Part shown: piece after piece, positions 1 to 11,152 of the stretch | Numbering within the stretch: position 1 is the first letter of the stretch | Layout: each line of letters starts with the position of its first letter | NCBI GenBank assembly: GCA_035048495.1 | Contig: CM068540.1 | Span: 14,244,829-14,308,828, forward strand | DNA length: 64,000 bases | Source of the DNA: Euptelea pleiosperma | Taxonomy: Eukaryota; Streptophyta; Magnoliopsida; Ranunculales; Eupteleaceae | Direction of reading: 5' to 3' | Made by a program: the position numbers and the translations under genes | The notes under the pieces: model-generated | The model's input: the letters and a program-made list of their open reading frames with translations, nothing else | Databases searched by the model: none | What the model was told of the DNA's origin: nothing

Positions 1-2241
1 CTACAATCCTCAACTCAGTTAGATAAGTCCTCACTTATCTACCAATCATAAAATATTCAGTGTTCATAAATTTCAAATTCTATCAAAAAGATATTTGATC
101 ATAAAAACACTTACATTTCGATGAATACGGTCAAATGAAAAATCCTTTGGAGAAGAATTCGTCTAAGAGACACTTTGCCAAGAGAAATCATCTTCTTGGA
201 AGAAGATGCTTGCAGAATAATAATATCAAATAGTCTCTTCCAAACACTTAGAGCCTTCACAATGAATACACAGCTTTGCTCTGGTGAAACTCTCACAAAT
301 TTTAAATCTCTGGACTCAAAGAATGATAATCAAAGAATGTAAAATAGAGATCTCTTGATTGGGTTAATTCTTATTAGGGGAGAGAACTAAAAGTAGGGTT
401 TGTCAGCATCATTCGATTCGAAAACCCTAGAATCAATACATTTGTAATTTATCCGATTTTATTCCTGCAAAATTAAGCATTCTTTGTACAGTGGAAGTAT
501 GTCGGATGTCGATCCGCACTCGGGGTTAGTTTGCGCAACTCAAACACATAAAATGATGGATTTTCTTCACAGAAATTGATGGAAATGATGGTGGAAGAAT
601 GGTGATGAGGTTGGGATTAAAAACATGATGTTTGATTTTGAAGATCGAGTATTAATCACAGGGATTGCTAAATAAATAAATTCAAAATTACTATTCATCA
701 TAATAAACTCAATAACACGAACTAGAACGGAAACTACTTTTATTGAATCACCACAAGTTGTTTACATTGACAATAAATAAAATAAAATAAACAAAAGTAA
801 ACTATCCTAAAAATAAAATAAGATGATGCTAGAGAGAGAGAGAGCTAGAGAGAGAAAGAGAGAAAGACTCACTTTGAGACCTCACCTTGGAGAGTGAGTG
901 GCCAAGTGTTGTTCAGCCACGAGATAGTGCACACCCTGTAGATAGGTGTGAAGAAGAAGCTTGGGAGTGAAACCGATCTGCCATAGAGGATAGGAGATCG
1001 GGTTGTCATAGCCGATGAAGTGCGCGGTTGCATGCTGGTGTGAGGAGTTGGTTGCTGCCGGTGTGATGAAGAAGAAAGAAGGATGGTGCAATGTGTGAGT
1101 GCGGCTATTGATGGGATGAATGGTGTAGCCGATAGGCCAGCAGCATGTGGATGAGGTTGGATGTCCTGTGGCTCACGGCAAGGCTCCAACAGCAAAAGGG
1201 AACCGGCAGTGGAGCGATGAAGGACGGAGCGCATAGGTACCAACACTTCCTATCTCTTTTCTTTCTTTCTCTCCCCTCTTTTCTATTTTCTTTTTCTGTT
1301 TTCTTCATCTCTTTTTGAGAGAATGGTGAAGAGAGGGAGAAGTGAAAGAGGAGATTTTTGGATTCGCTAGTGAGAGGGTTAAAGAGGTGATCGTGGGAGC
1401 GCCCGGAGAAGAAGGTGATGGCCTGTAGGTATTGCAAGCCGTGATGTGGTGGCTGGTTGGTGCTACAAAAAAGCAACAGGCGGAGCAAGATGAGAGGGTT
1501 GGCAGTCTTTGGTGGAGGCGGTGCTGGGCGTGCTCAAACCAGCAGCAAGGAGATGCCTCCTCCTTCTTCTTTCTCTTCTCTTTTCTCTTCTTCTTTTCTT
1601 CCTTTTTTTCTAGTTTCTTTTTTCTTTGTGAGGGGCAGTTCGGTGAAAGAATAGAGAGATGGAGAGAAGAGAACGTGGGGTAGCTCCGAATAAGGGGGAG
1701 AGCCATAGAATGTGGGAGGCGGCTGGAATATATTGAGTGAGAACGTGGGTGAGAATTAGGGTTCTCCTCGCCCCCCTTCTTATTTTCAAACGGTCCCCCC
1801 TTTTTAGAGTTGTCTAATGGAGAGAAAAATGGGAGAAGAGAGTGGCAATTTTGGGATTTTGCAAGGTTGTTAGAGTGAAGTCGGTCCCCCATATGGATGA
1901 GATGGATTATTCTATGATGTGGGAAAATGTGAGATGCTCTTGAGAACTTTGTGGAGAAACAAAAGTTTCTCAACTAACTGTGGACCCCACTTGCAATTAC
2001 CACCTTTTGATCTTCACATGGGTCCCATGTCACATGCCATCAACTCTCCATTCTTGTTGTCGACACCTAACATCCAGCAACTTTGTTTTCAAAACTATAC
2101 TTTTCCATGTGCTTATCTCTTGGTCCACATTAATTTGGCCCACAATCTTGTTGGCCCATAGCCTTGTTGGCCCATAATATTCTCGGTCCATTCTTTGGCT
2201 CATCATTCAGCAACCTTGCTCAAGTTCAAACAACTTCGTCA

Positions 2242-2246
2242 TGCAC
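2242..2246. repeat. TSD of solo LTR a (TGCAC), left copy
   Basis: TGCAC at 2242-2246 repeats exactly at 4705-4709, directly outside the TG and CA ends of the LTR. Confidence 0.85.
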
Positions 2247-4704
2247 TGATATTTGCTCAAAAGTGCTTATTTTAAGCAATTATCCTTCTAGCGTTATCAC
2301 ACTCTCTTACGTAAAATTATCTTTTTTATCAACATTTTTACATAAGAGTTTCTCTCATTATGTAGAACACACTTTTCTGGTTAACATTGTATATTCGCAT
2401 GCATTCATACGCATTTATTTGACCCACATGTGAAGCCATTCTCATTACGTGATTTTTTTTATCGTAGGAGCACTAATTGGGCAATTTTAATGGAATGCGG
2501 GCCCATAATCAACTTTTAGAACCTGGGTTCGAAGCTCCAGAGCCAACAAGCTGAGGATGAGAAGATATAGGCGAAAAACGGGAAGAGCCAAAGAGTCAAA
2601 AAAGCCTGAGAAAAAATCAAGAGGGTCAAGCACAAGTCAAAGAATTGTTCAGTTGGTAAAGCATGCAAAAGACCAAGTCAAAGACCAGAGTTCAAGACCC
2701 TCTGAGAGCATTTTCTCTTTAAATTTTGTAATATTTTCTCTCTCCTCTCTCTAAATCTTCATCCTCTCTCTACTTCCCTATCTCAACCGTCCGATACTCC
2801 CTCCCTTTGAAATCACTGTCCTACGGCCCATCCTGTTTGATCATCACCATCTAACTCCATTGTCCGATTGCCAATAGATCATCCGCCCTATAAATTGAAT
2901 CTCACCGTCCGATCATCACACCCACTCACCAATTGATCCAGTCAAGGAACGGTTGAGCCATGAGGATAAGGTTGCCACAAGTCAAGTATGGAGCTAGGAG
3001 TACGGTGCACACCTGCACATGAGATAATGTTCCTAAGGGATGAAGTGGCATTAAAATTTAGAAAGAAAGTGATTTACCAAAAATAGGAGTGGTTTTGAAA
3101 AATGACTTTGAAATAAATGGGTTTTTACAAATAAAAATATATTTGCCAAGATTAGAAAAATCATTTCCATAAATGTTTTCTTTAAAAAAAGGGGGGGGGG
3201 ATTTCCTTGTTTAGAAGGTTTCAAAGAAAGGGAGGTTTTGTTTTAGAAGGTTAGAAGAAAAGTTTTTTTTAGAAGGAGGGGGCGTAATTGAGAGAGAAGA
3301 GGGGCTGGACCGAACCCTAATATGGGTTGGCCCCAGTCCCCATATATATAGAAGGAGAAAGAGAAGAGAGAGAAGGCTGCCACATTCTACTCTCTCCCAA
3401 GCTCCAACCCAAGCCGTCCTCACAGCCAGCAACCCAAGCCGTTTACCCCTTCATCTTTTCCAAAACAGATCCATTATCGCCCCATTCTAACCTCCCATAT
3501 CTTCCCCACGTCCTCTTCTCTCCCTCTCTCTATTCATTCACCTAGCCGCCCCTCACAAAAAAAAAACCAAAAAAAAGAGAAGAGAAGGAAAGAGGATTAA
3601 GAAGAGGAGGAGCTCGTGGGAGACTAGCACCTCCATTCCTTGAGCCGCCACCACCATCATCACCAGTCAGACCTGCAACTTCACCGCCCTTCATCTCCAA
3701 GGTTGCCGCCCCCATCACCACCAAACCCTCACCACTCCAACGTTGTTGGTGTTGCAGGCGGAAACACCAAGCAACCCCGTTCCACAAACCGTTTCCACCA
3801 TCTTGCATTCCCCAGCCATTTTAACAAAAAAAAAAAAAAAAAAAAAAGGAAGGCAGCAAAGAAAGAAAGAAAAGAAGAGAAGAGAAGGAGGGAGGAAACC
3901 ATTAGGTTCCTCCCCTTTGGACTCCATTGCCGCCCCTACCTGGCTCCTCTAGCCACTGCCCTCTCCTTCTACCATACAAGCTGGCTGCCAAGTGTAGCAA
4001 GCTATCACCAAGCGTGCAGGTGCGCAGTGCAACCTCAAACCCATCCACGCTGCAGCCTCCCACGGCGGTCCACTATGCCGTTGTCCTCTTGAAATAACTC
4101 CAGCCACTACGACCAAGATCGGGCACACCACTCCAGTAAGTCCGTCTCTTTCGTCCCCCTCAAAACCCTTACCACATCATTGCCATCACCTAAGGCCAGC
4201 CTGGTCCATCTCTCCATCAATTATCCTCTCTATCTTAGTTTTTTTTTTTCTCCTAAATACTATTTGATGCTGTCTAGTTTGCTTTTTTCGAATTTGTGTT
4301 CAAGTGTTTCAAGTATATTCTATTTGATTAATAAAAGTTCATTAGTTTGTTTAATCTCACATCTTTAGTTTATGATTCATGTTCTAGATTCAATGTTATT
4401 TGCTTTATTAGATTTAAAAACAAAAAAAAATAATAAAAAAATCAAGAAAAAGATGTTTTAAAATCAATTCCCTCCTTCTCATCTCCTCTTAAAAATATCT
4501 AGCATTTTCTTTGGAAATATTTGTTATTTCATGTTCTCTATTGTACTAACCCGCCTAATCCCGAGTGCGGATCGACATCAGACACTATCCACTGTATAAG
4601 CTTGAAAATTTTACAGAAATAAACTATGAACTAGAATGATCAAATTACAAATGTGCTGATCTTAGGGTTTCCGTAACCAACGACGCGGAAAAACCCTACT
4701 TTCA
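2247..4704 (+). mobile_element. Solo LTR, family 2 copy a (nested in d)
   Basis: A 2458-bp unit starting TGATATTTGCTC and ending CCCTACTTTCA, with a perfect 5-bp TSD (TGCAC). It lies inside copy d of the same family in opposite orientation. Recognisable parts are the family start with TGCTTATTTTAAGC, a TATA-like TATATATAG near 3343-3351, CT/GA-rich tracts, a poly-A run near 3826-3846, and the family 3' block (CCGAGTGCGGATCGACATC and CCAACGACGCGG). The His/Pro-rich ORF at 3640-4092 is low-complexity LTR sequence. No internal retroelement genes are attached. Confidence 0.85.
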
Positions 4705-5502
4705 TGCACCGTTTGATCTTTGTGATCCCACCTGGTCAGCATGCCTTTTAATGCACTTCATCATCCTTGCCAAGTGTCTAAAATCTTCTTATTTATTGAC
4801 ACATCAGCCCATGTATTTCCAATACCGGTTAATCATGACTATTCAGTGTTGATCCAACTGCTCATCTTCTTGGCCTGCTAAATTGTCTATCAAACTTGGC
4901 CCGTGTCTTTTGTCGCGAACTTATCATCAAAGCCCCATTCTACCTCTTCACTGTTCTTTTTGTGTCCTGGCCTACACCTTGATCCCTGTGCTTTGGCCAC
5001 TTCCTGGCCCATATTCATTTAATATCTTCCTTTGTGGCTTGTTGACTTGGCCCATTGGCCAACATCTTTGCACGTGACCCATTAGTCTTCAGGCTTCTTA
5101 AATTGTGGTTTGCAGCCAGGGCCACCACTCTCCCAGCTTGGCCATTCTCTAACTTCGCCACTCCACTGTCTCGGTTCATCTTGTTATCCCGCATGATTCA
5201 CTGATCTTTGATTGTGATTTTCATGGTTGATCGCGGGCACGCCAGTCTCGAGAATCATCTGATCTGGTTTCCTACAATAATGAGAAGCACGTAATGAGAC
5301 TTAATTAGAACGACTTCATATTTAGACTTTCGAAAATATGTTTAATGCATACAAATATATCATTTCTTCTAGAAAAGTGTGTTCTACGCAACAGAAGAGA
5401 CTCTTACATAGAAAAATTGATAAATAGAGCAATTTTACATAGGAAGTGCGATAAAGCTAAAAAGATAATTGTTTAAAATAAGCACTTTTGAGCGAATATC
5501 AA

Positions 5503-5520
5503 GAATTCTTATTTATAAGC
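5503..5520 (-). promoter_or_regulatory. TATA box of the family-3 LTR
   Basis: The minus strand reads GCTTATAAATAAGAATTC, a consensus TATA element. It lies about 110 bp beyond the end of the 70-bp array when inserted LTR b is spliced out. It is inferred to be the U3 promoter of the old LTR; no transcription start is visible. Confidence 0.45.
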
Positions 5521-5631
5521 AAGCCTCCCATCAATAGAACCGAACCGAATATAGCCGCTTAAATGGCCAAAATGCGCTTAAAATCGCAGAAGAGATTGAG
5601 TCGAAACGAGATCCGAAAGGGGCGGGGTCAA

Positions 5632-7231
5632 TGATATTCGCTCAAAAGTGCTTATTTTAAGCCATTATCCTTATAGCGTTGTCGCATTCTCCTACGTAAA
5701 ACTTGTCTTTTCGTCGACTTTTCTAAGTAAGAGTTTCTTCCATTGCGTAGAATGCATTATTTAGATGAAAATCGACTATTTGCATGAAATATATGCATTT
5801 CAGATAGTCCAGTATCAAGCCGTTTTAGTTGAATCTCATTACGTACTTTTTCACTTGCAGGAGACCCTATCGGGCGATTCTCAAGGATTGGCTGACCCAC
5901 GATCAACCACAGAAGACTTTTATCAAAGCTTAAAGAGCCAACAGGCTAGAATAAAAAGATAGAAGACATATACGGGCAAAGTTAGAAGATCGTAGAGTCG
6001 GAGCAAGGACTAAGAGAGAGAATAATAGCTGGAGACCAAGAGCAGGACTTAGGTGTTAAAGGCCACACTAATTAACATCAAAAGATAAGTTTGACTAATT
6101 GGTGGAGCGGACGAGGGAGAATAAATAAGACCAGGGTTCAAGACCCTCCAATGCTTTTATTTTTGTATTTTTCTCTCACTTCTCTCCTATTTCTCTCTCT
6201 ATCTATCTTGGCCCATGACCTAGGCCCATGATTGAGGCCCATGACCCATGACCCATACCCATGACCCATGACCCATGCCCATGCCCATGCCCATTTTCAA
6301 CAAGAAGAGAGAATTGGTCTCACTTGACCGATTCTTCTCTCCCCCATATCTCTCTATCCTAGTCACTCTCTCTCTCATCTAACTAACCCATTCTTAACTG
6401 TTGGATCTCTCTAGATCCAACGGTCATCATTTTTACAACAACTAAAAAAAAAAAAAAAGTCTATAAGAGATCTACGATCTCTCCTTCTTGGGTTGGTTCC
6501 CTCCCCCTTCTCTTTCTCTCTTTCTTTTTTCTTTCTCTTCTTCTTCACCCTTATTCTCCAGCGAGCTCACCATTAACGCCTACACCTCGAGGTACAAAGC
6601 GTCAAATAGCAACGTCTCCTTGCTGTCCATTCCATTCGCCACAATCAAAGGCTACAATCCTCAATCCTATTGAGGTCTATCCAATCGAAGTTGCACCATC
6701 TACCTCTTCAATGGTAAGCTTCTCTCTAATTCATCTCTCTAACCTTCCTACCTTCTTTCTCTCTCTTCTTTCTCTCTCTACCTTTACATACTTTTTAGGA
6801 TAATATTTTAATGGCTTTCTAGATTAATTTGGTTTAATGTTATTTTCATTGTAAAGCATTTGAACAAGCATTATAAGCATTTGTTTTTAGTTTAATGAAC
6901 AAGTTTTAAATTCAAGATTAAGTTGTTTTCATTTATTGTATTTTTCATTCTCGTTTTTCTTATGTTTTTTTCATTCTAATAATTTTAACAACAATCTCAA
7001 GCATATTTTAAATCAACCTCCACCATTCTCACCCTTCCATTTATTCTGAGCATTTTTTGATTATTCTTGTTTCTTATTGTGCTAACTAATCCCGAGTGCG
7101 GATGATATTCGACACGAGCCACTGTGCAAGTCTGCTTATTTGCAGATTAAGTGAACCAATTTGGAAAAATTACAAATATTGTTGAACTTTAGGATTTTCG
7201 TAACCAACGACGCGGAAAAACCTTAATTTCA
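5632..7231 (+). mobile_element. Solo LTR, family 2 copy b
   Basis: A 1600-bp unit starting TGATATTCGCTC and ending CCTTAATTTCA, with a perfect TSD GTCAA (5627-5631 and 7232-7236). It shares both ends with copies a, c and d but is about 0.9 kb shorter, so it carries internal deletions. It interrupts the first, partial unit of the 70-bp array of the family-3 LTR. A direct array of CCCATGACCCATG-type repeats near 6210-6295 and CT-rich tracts account for the spurious ORFs. Confidence 0.85.
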
Positions 7232-7475
7232 GTCAACCGCACTTTTGGCCAGTCGACCAGACCTCGGTCAACCGAACCTTTTAGTAGGTCGCCCACTCAG
7301 GTAAGCACTAATTTATCTCGAACCCGAGAGTTTGGGTCAACCGCACCTTTTTGGCTAGCCGCCCGCTCAGGTAAGCACTAGATTATCTCGAACCTGAGAG
7401 TTTGGGTTGACCGCACCTTTTTGGCCAGTCGCCTACTCAGGTAAGCACTAGATTATCTCGAACCCAAGAGTTCGT
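7232..7475. repeat. 70-bp tandem array, about 3.5 units
   Basis: Units begin near 7267, 7336 and 7406 with GTCAACC or GTTGACC, preceded by a 35-bp partial unit at 7232. Each unit contains a CTCAGGTAAGCACTA block and ATCTCGAACC. Spacing is 69-70 bp. On the minus strand the array sits just upstream of a TATA box once solo LTR b is removed, so it is probably a U3 repeat of the family-3 LTR. Confidence 0.8.
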
Positions 7476-7850
7476 CTCTTTTTGACACGCACATGATACA
7501 TAATTATCACTGAACCATCTAGGGTAAATCTTGATCCGCTGGCAACGCGCGGTGTACCCTTAGATTTACCTAAGTAACCGCAACACGAGATTCTTCATAG
7601 TTGAACGTTCGTTGAGTAAGAACATACTATGATCTTTTAAATCTTCATGCTTGAGCTTGACTTTGTCTTCAGTTGAGCTTGATCACTTGACTTTGTCTTC
7701 AGTTGATCTTCAACACTTGGGTTGATTTTCTTCAACTTTAATTCTTCTTTGATTTGTTTTGTCGAAGTCCACTTGATCTTTGACACTTCAGTCTTCAGCA
7801 GATTCGTGACACAACGATATATATTTCCAAAGAACTAAGTATTCATAGGA

Positions 7851-8280
7851 TTGACAACCGAGACTTTTCATAATGAACCATTCACTGAGATTTATGTTAA
7901 ACTTAGCGCTATAGTCAACTCTACCCACAATCTGGGAGAGATTATCCCTAAATCCAAAGTGGTTAGGAAAGTTCTGAGATCTCTGCCAGAGAGATTCTTA
8001 GCAAAGGTTACAACGATTGAAGAGAGCAAAGATGTTGACTCTCTAAGAATCGACGAATTGTTTGGGTCTCTACAGACTTTTGAATTAAATATAAGACAAC
8101 CAAAAAACCTAAGGGCATAGCCCTGAGAGCTTCAAAAGCTCAAGAACCAGAGCCTGATTCTGACTATGGATAAGATCTTGCAATATTTGTCAAGAAATTC
8201 AAAAAAATTATTTTGCCCTAGACAAAATAAATTTAAGAAAGTTTCTAAGAAAACTATAAAAAGATCTAGACCCCATGAGG
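7851..8280 (+). pseudogene. gag remnant (UBN2-type copia Gag)
   Basis: The reading frame shows the plant copia gag signature: FTEIYVKLSAIVNS, then SKVVRKVLRSLPERF, then KVTTIEES and DSLRIDELFGSL, about 90 residues. A frameshift near 8100 is followed by IALRASKAQEPESDSDYG and then several stops. This matches the UBN2/retrotransposon Gag domain that packages element RNA into virus-like particles. Both the N-terminus and the zinc knuckle are missing. No natural start codon is apparent: the block opens mid-domain, so this is a fragment. The neighbouring env-like region on the same strand supports a SIRE-like source. Confidence 0.75.
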
Positions 8281-8291
8281 GTTAACAGAAC

Positions 8292-8357
8292 TAAAAGTAG
8301 GGTTTTTTCATCATTAAAAGATAATAGTGAAATTTAAGCACTTTTAAGCTAATATCA
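8292..8357 (-). mobile_element. 66-bp mini version of the family-2 LTR
   Basis: The plus strand begins TAAAAGTAGGGTTTTTTC, the same terminus as copy d, and ends AAGCACTTTTAAGCTAATATCA-like, the same terminus as c and d. Only about 18 bp of one end and about 42 bp of the other remain, so roughly 2.5 kb of LTR interior is gone. The base run AGAAC just before it is the same as before copy d. The right flank (CAACC) is not a matching TSD. Confidence 0.6.
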
Positions 8358-8580
8358 CAACCCCCGAATAGCATATTGCTAGTCCTTGGCAATTAGTGTG
8401 AAATAAATCAGCTTGAAAGGGCTAGGCACATGTTACACACTTTTTCTCATTAGCTCAGAGAAAACTCCGTTTGTCGAATTATCGTGAGGATGCAGAATAG
8501 TTACAAGCTAGCAGATAGTCGGAAAGTTCTAGCAAGACTACAGACTGACAATCAAGACCCAGAATAGTCATATTCAACTT

Positions 8581-9920
8581 GTGATGATGGTGGATGGGAC
8601 ACGGAGAAGAAAGTTAGTGGTCCATTCGGACCAAGAAAGCGAAGAAAAAGAAGCGGTTGAGCAGCTTCAGCCAAAGAGCACTCCAAGGGCTAGGAGAGCA
8701 AAGAGCCCTACTATGGAACAAGAGGAGTCTTCTCGAGGTACACAGAAAGCAACTAGAGATCGAGATCGAGCCTCAGCATCGGTTAGTCAGCCTCCTCGTT
8801 TTATTTTTCCTAGGGCTAGCCATAAGGTTGATATTTTTAGCTCATGTAAGTGTACAGCTGAGCGACGAGTACGTCTTAGAGATGTTAGTGGTACCATTAT
8901 TGAGATGATCTTTACTTCTAGGCAGTGGCTACCCATTATCTAGTGAGATTCATCCTTCTACCCCACCCTAGTGCAGCTCTTTTATGCAAACCTTCATGCA
9001 ATTGAGGGTGTAGATGAGGCGACTTTATCTTTTAGGACCTATGTTTCGGGTGTCTACATGACGATCACCCCTGATCTAATAGCGTCTATCCTAGGAACTC
9101 CTCATCACACTATGATTGAAGAGTATCTCCCTCGTACTAGAGAGATGGCTACAGATCGAGTTATCTTGACTCAATTTCTATATGGTGCTTGGTTCGAGTG
9201 GACCAATGATATTCAGTTAGTAGCCTACTAGCAGAGTATCATTTGTTGCACCTGATTTACGGGTACAACATCGATGCTCCAGGACATGGAGCCCAAGTGA
9301 ACATCGATCGTCTCCAGCTCATTTACCATCTAGGTATTGGCTTTGCCATTGACCTCCCTCGATTCATATTTTGGGCTATGGCTAGATGTAGTGTGAACAT
9401 CATTCTTCATCCTTGTGTTCCTTACCCTCTTATCATCGGTGTTATCCTTCGTCACTTCTCAGTTCCTATTCATGCTGATGAGATTGAGAATTTGGCTATG
9501 GGACCCATTGGGGGCTCTACTATATGTAAGAGCCAGGCTTAGGTTCATCAAGTACATGGTCGACCCCATGAGTGATGATGAGGAGAGCGACGACACCGAT
9601 CTTTTTGATCTATTGGTTGATGATGAGGAAGATGGACAACCTGCTCCAAGTCTTGGACCTCAGCCCGTTGATGAGGAGATGCGACTGCCAATGACTTTAT
9701 AGTCTCTCGATCTGTGACTTGACCAACTTGACCAGCAGACTGTTGAGCACCTTTAGCGCATCAAGCAACATCAAACCTCAGAGTTCAGAGGCATCCGAGA
9801 GTCTATCACAAGACTATAGGGCTACCTCGAGTATCAGTTTACCCAGTTCAGTTTTGACCTACGACCTCCTTTTCTTGATCCAAATTTACCACACGGTCGC
9901 CCCGGGATGTTAGGTTGACT
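8581..9920 (+). pseudogene. env-like / putative plant transposon protein remnant
   Basis: A broken coding region of roughly 440 codons. The N-terminal part is charged (RRRKLVVHSDQESEEKE). It is followed by a domain with FTSRQWLPII, then YPTLVQLFYANLHAIEG, RTYVSGVYMTITPDLIASIL and FLYGAWFEW. Next come HLIYGYNIDAPGH and IYHLGIGFAIDLPR, then an acidic tail (DPMSDDEESDDTDLFDLL) and a coiled-coil-like Gln-rich end. This resembles the domain called putative plant transposon protein, found near env-like ORFs of SIRE and Athila elements. TAG and TGA at 8941-8946 lie in frame, frameshifts lie near 9225 and 9500, and further stops occur after 9700. I see no signal peptide or clear membrane segment. The function is not established. 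Confidence 0.6.
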
Positions 9921-10315
9921 GACTTACTAACCACTGGTTGGGAGATAATTTTATTTCTTGAACTTGGTGTTGGTGTTTTTGAGTTATACGATTTATATTT
10001 GTTTGTACTTCATGTATTAGATAAACTCAGTTGTACTAGTGGTTACACTCTGTCTATTTTTTTTAATCATGTATCAGAGTTTAAATCATGATTTGTATAT
10101 AGACATATGCTTTATGAGTATCTTTTTTTATCTATGTACTTGTTATCTATGCATTTGTGCTTTATTGCTAAATTATTGTGGATGCTAGTTAATTACTTGT
10201 TACTTTATGTACCTTTGTCAATCTGTGACAAAAGGGGGAGAGAAAAATAAAAAAAGATAAATATGTAGATGTATGAGATAGGGGAGAAAATTTTCTTCAT
10301 GATATACTATTCTTT
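9921..10315 (+). other. 3' part of the SIRE-like internal region
   Basis: This is AT-rich non-coding sequence following the env-like remnant. A PPT-like GACAAAAGGGGGAGAG lies at 10228-10243, similar to the true PPT at 12267 but not followed by an LTR. It continues on the far side of the inserted solo LTR (11986-12278). Confidence 0.45.
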
Positions 10316-10658
10316 TGTAAAGAATATTTTTATATTCAATTTGGCAAAGATTCCGTTTGACATAAAAATATTTTTCTAACCGTTCCTATGAGCACAAGTG
10401 TAGTATGGAGATGTCGTGGTACACATACTTCGCCAACTACATGAAGACTAAAAGGACAGACAGTAATAATCAAACGGTTGACGATAGGAGTCATCTGAGT
10501 AACTGTCGATTTGTCAGTTAATTTTCGTGTACACTCGATTAGGAAGGTAAGTGACTTAGTGGCTATAGGAATTGGTTAAAATGAATAAAATATAATGGTC
10601 AAACTTAGTCATTAGACTGACCTGAGTCTAAGTTAATGAAATTGACTATTGGGATAGT

Positions 10659-11060
10659 CCAATCGATTGGACACTTATCCCCAATCGATTGGACATGGCC
10701 CAATTGATTGGAGGACTCTGTGTAATCGATTAGAAGCTACGAGGCAGAAACTTATTTTAGCCAAATCGATTGGAGACTCTGTGAAATCAATTGGAGTCTT
10801 CAGGACAGAAACTTTTCTGAGTCAAATCGATTGGAGACTCTCTGAAATCGATTGGAGCCTTCGGGATAGAAACTTTTCTGAGTCAAATCAATTGGAGACT
10901 CTGTGAAATCGATTGAAGCCTTTGGGATAGAAACTTATTTGAGTCAAATCGATTAGAGACCTCTATGTAATCGATTAGAGCTTTCGGAACAAAAATCTTG
11001 TTGAGCCCAATCGATTGGACACTTATCCCCAATCGATTGGACTGGCCCAATCGATTGGAC
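10659..11060. repeat. Array of about 15 CCAATCGATTGG-like 12-mers
   Basis: The perfect palindrome CCAATCGATTGG and variants (AAATCGATTGGA, TAATCGATTAGA, CCAATTGATTGG) recur about 15 times, alternately about 22 and 40 bp apart, giving a higher-order unit of about 62 bp. The outermost copies are the most perfect. The array ends about 80 bp before the LTR TATA box, a position where U3 enhancers are expected. No regulatory role is proven. Confidence 0.85.
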
Positions 11061-11140
11061 CATACACAGATTTGATCCTTATCAAATCAGAAATTCTTGG
11101 TTCCATTATCCCACGTTCTGCACGACTCAGGGTCATGAAA

Positions 11141-11152
11141 TTCTATAAATAC
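11141..11152 (+). promoter_or_regulatory. TATA box of SIRE-type solo LTR
   Basis: TTCTATAAATAC at 11141-11152 fits the plant TATA consensus and sits about 80 bp after the 12-mer array. The matching positions in the other copies are CTATATAAAG near 15381 and the minus-strand CTATAAAT near 30760. Confidence 0.6.

Larger units (their letters stand above)
388..5501 (-). mobile_element. Solo LTR, family 2 copy d, split by copy a
   Basis: On the minus strand it starts TGATATTCGCTC (at 5501) and ends at 388 with CCCTACTTTTA, where the family normally ends TTTCA. Flanks are AGAAC (383-387) and AGAAT (5502-5506), a 5-bp TSD with one C/T change. Solo LTR a (2247-4704) is inserted in it. Without that insert the LTR is about 2.65 kb, close to copies a (2458) and c (2574). 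The short ORFs inside are purine/pyrimidine-rich low-complexity readings and not genes. No PBS, PPT or internal region is attached, so it is a solo LTR. Confidence 0.75.
1..7811 (-). mobile_element. Old LTR of a retrotransposon (family 3), in three pieces
   Basis: The pieces 1-387, 5502-5631 and 7232-7811 become continuous once the solo LTRs at 388-5501 and 5632-7231 and one copy of each target duplication are removed. Read on the minus strand, the rejoined piece has LTR-like order: a possible start TGTCACGAATC at 7811, a 70-bp tandem array at 7475-7232, and a TATA box (TATAAATA, near 5510-5517) about 110 bp downstream of the array. It then runs off the left edge of the window. No long ORF is present. 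The LTR identity is inferred from this architecture, because the second terminus and TSD lie outside the window. It abuts the gag scrap at 7851. Confidence 0.45.

Noticed and set aside
3640..4092. 150-residue His/Pro-rich ORF as a gene
   Set aside because: It lies wholly inside solo LTR a, is low complexity and runs through a poly-A run coding for Lys.
6210..6295. CCCATGACCCATG repeats as a regulatory array
   Set aside because: Short, irregular and confined to one copy of the family-2 LTR; treated as a local microsatellite.
10228..10243. GACAAAAGGGGGAGAG as the PPT of the SIRE-like relic
   Set aside because: No LTR follows it directly. The LTR at 10316 has its own TSD, and a better PPT abuts an LTR start at 12267-12278.
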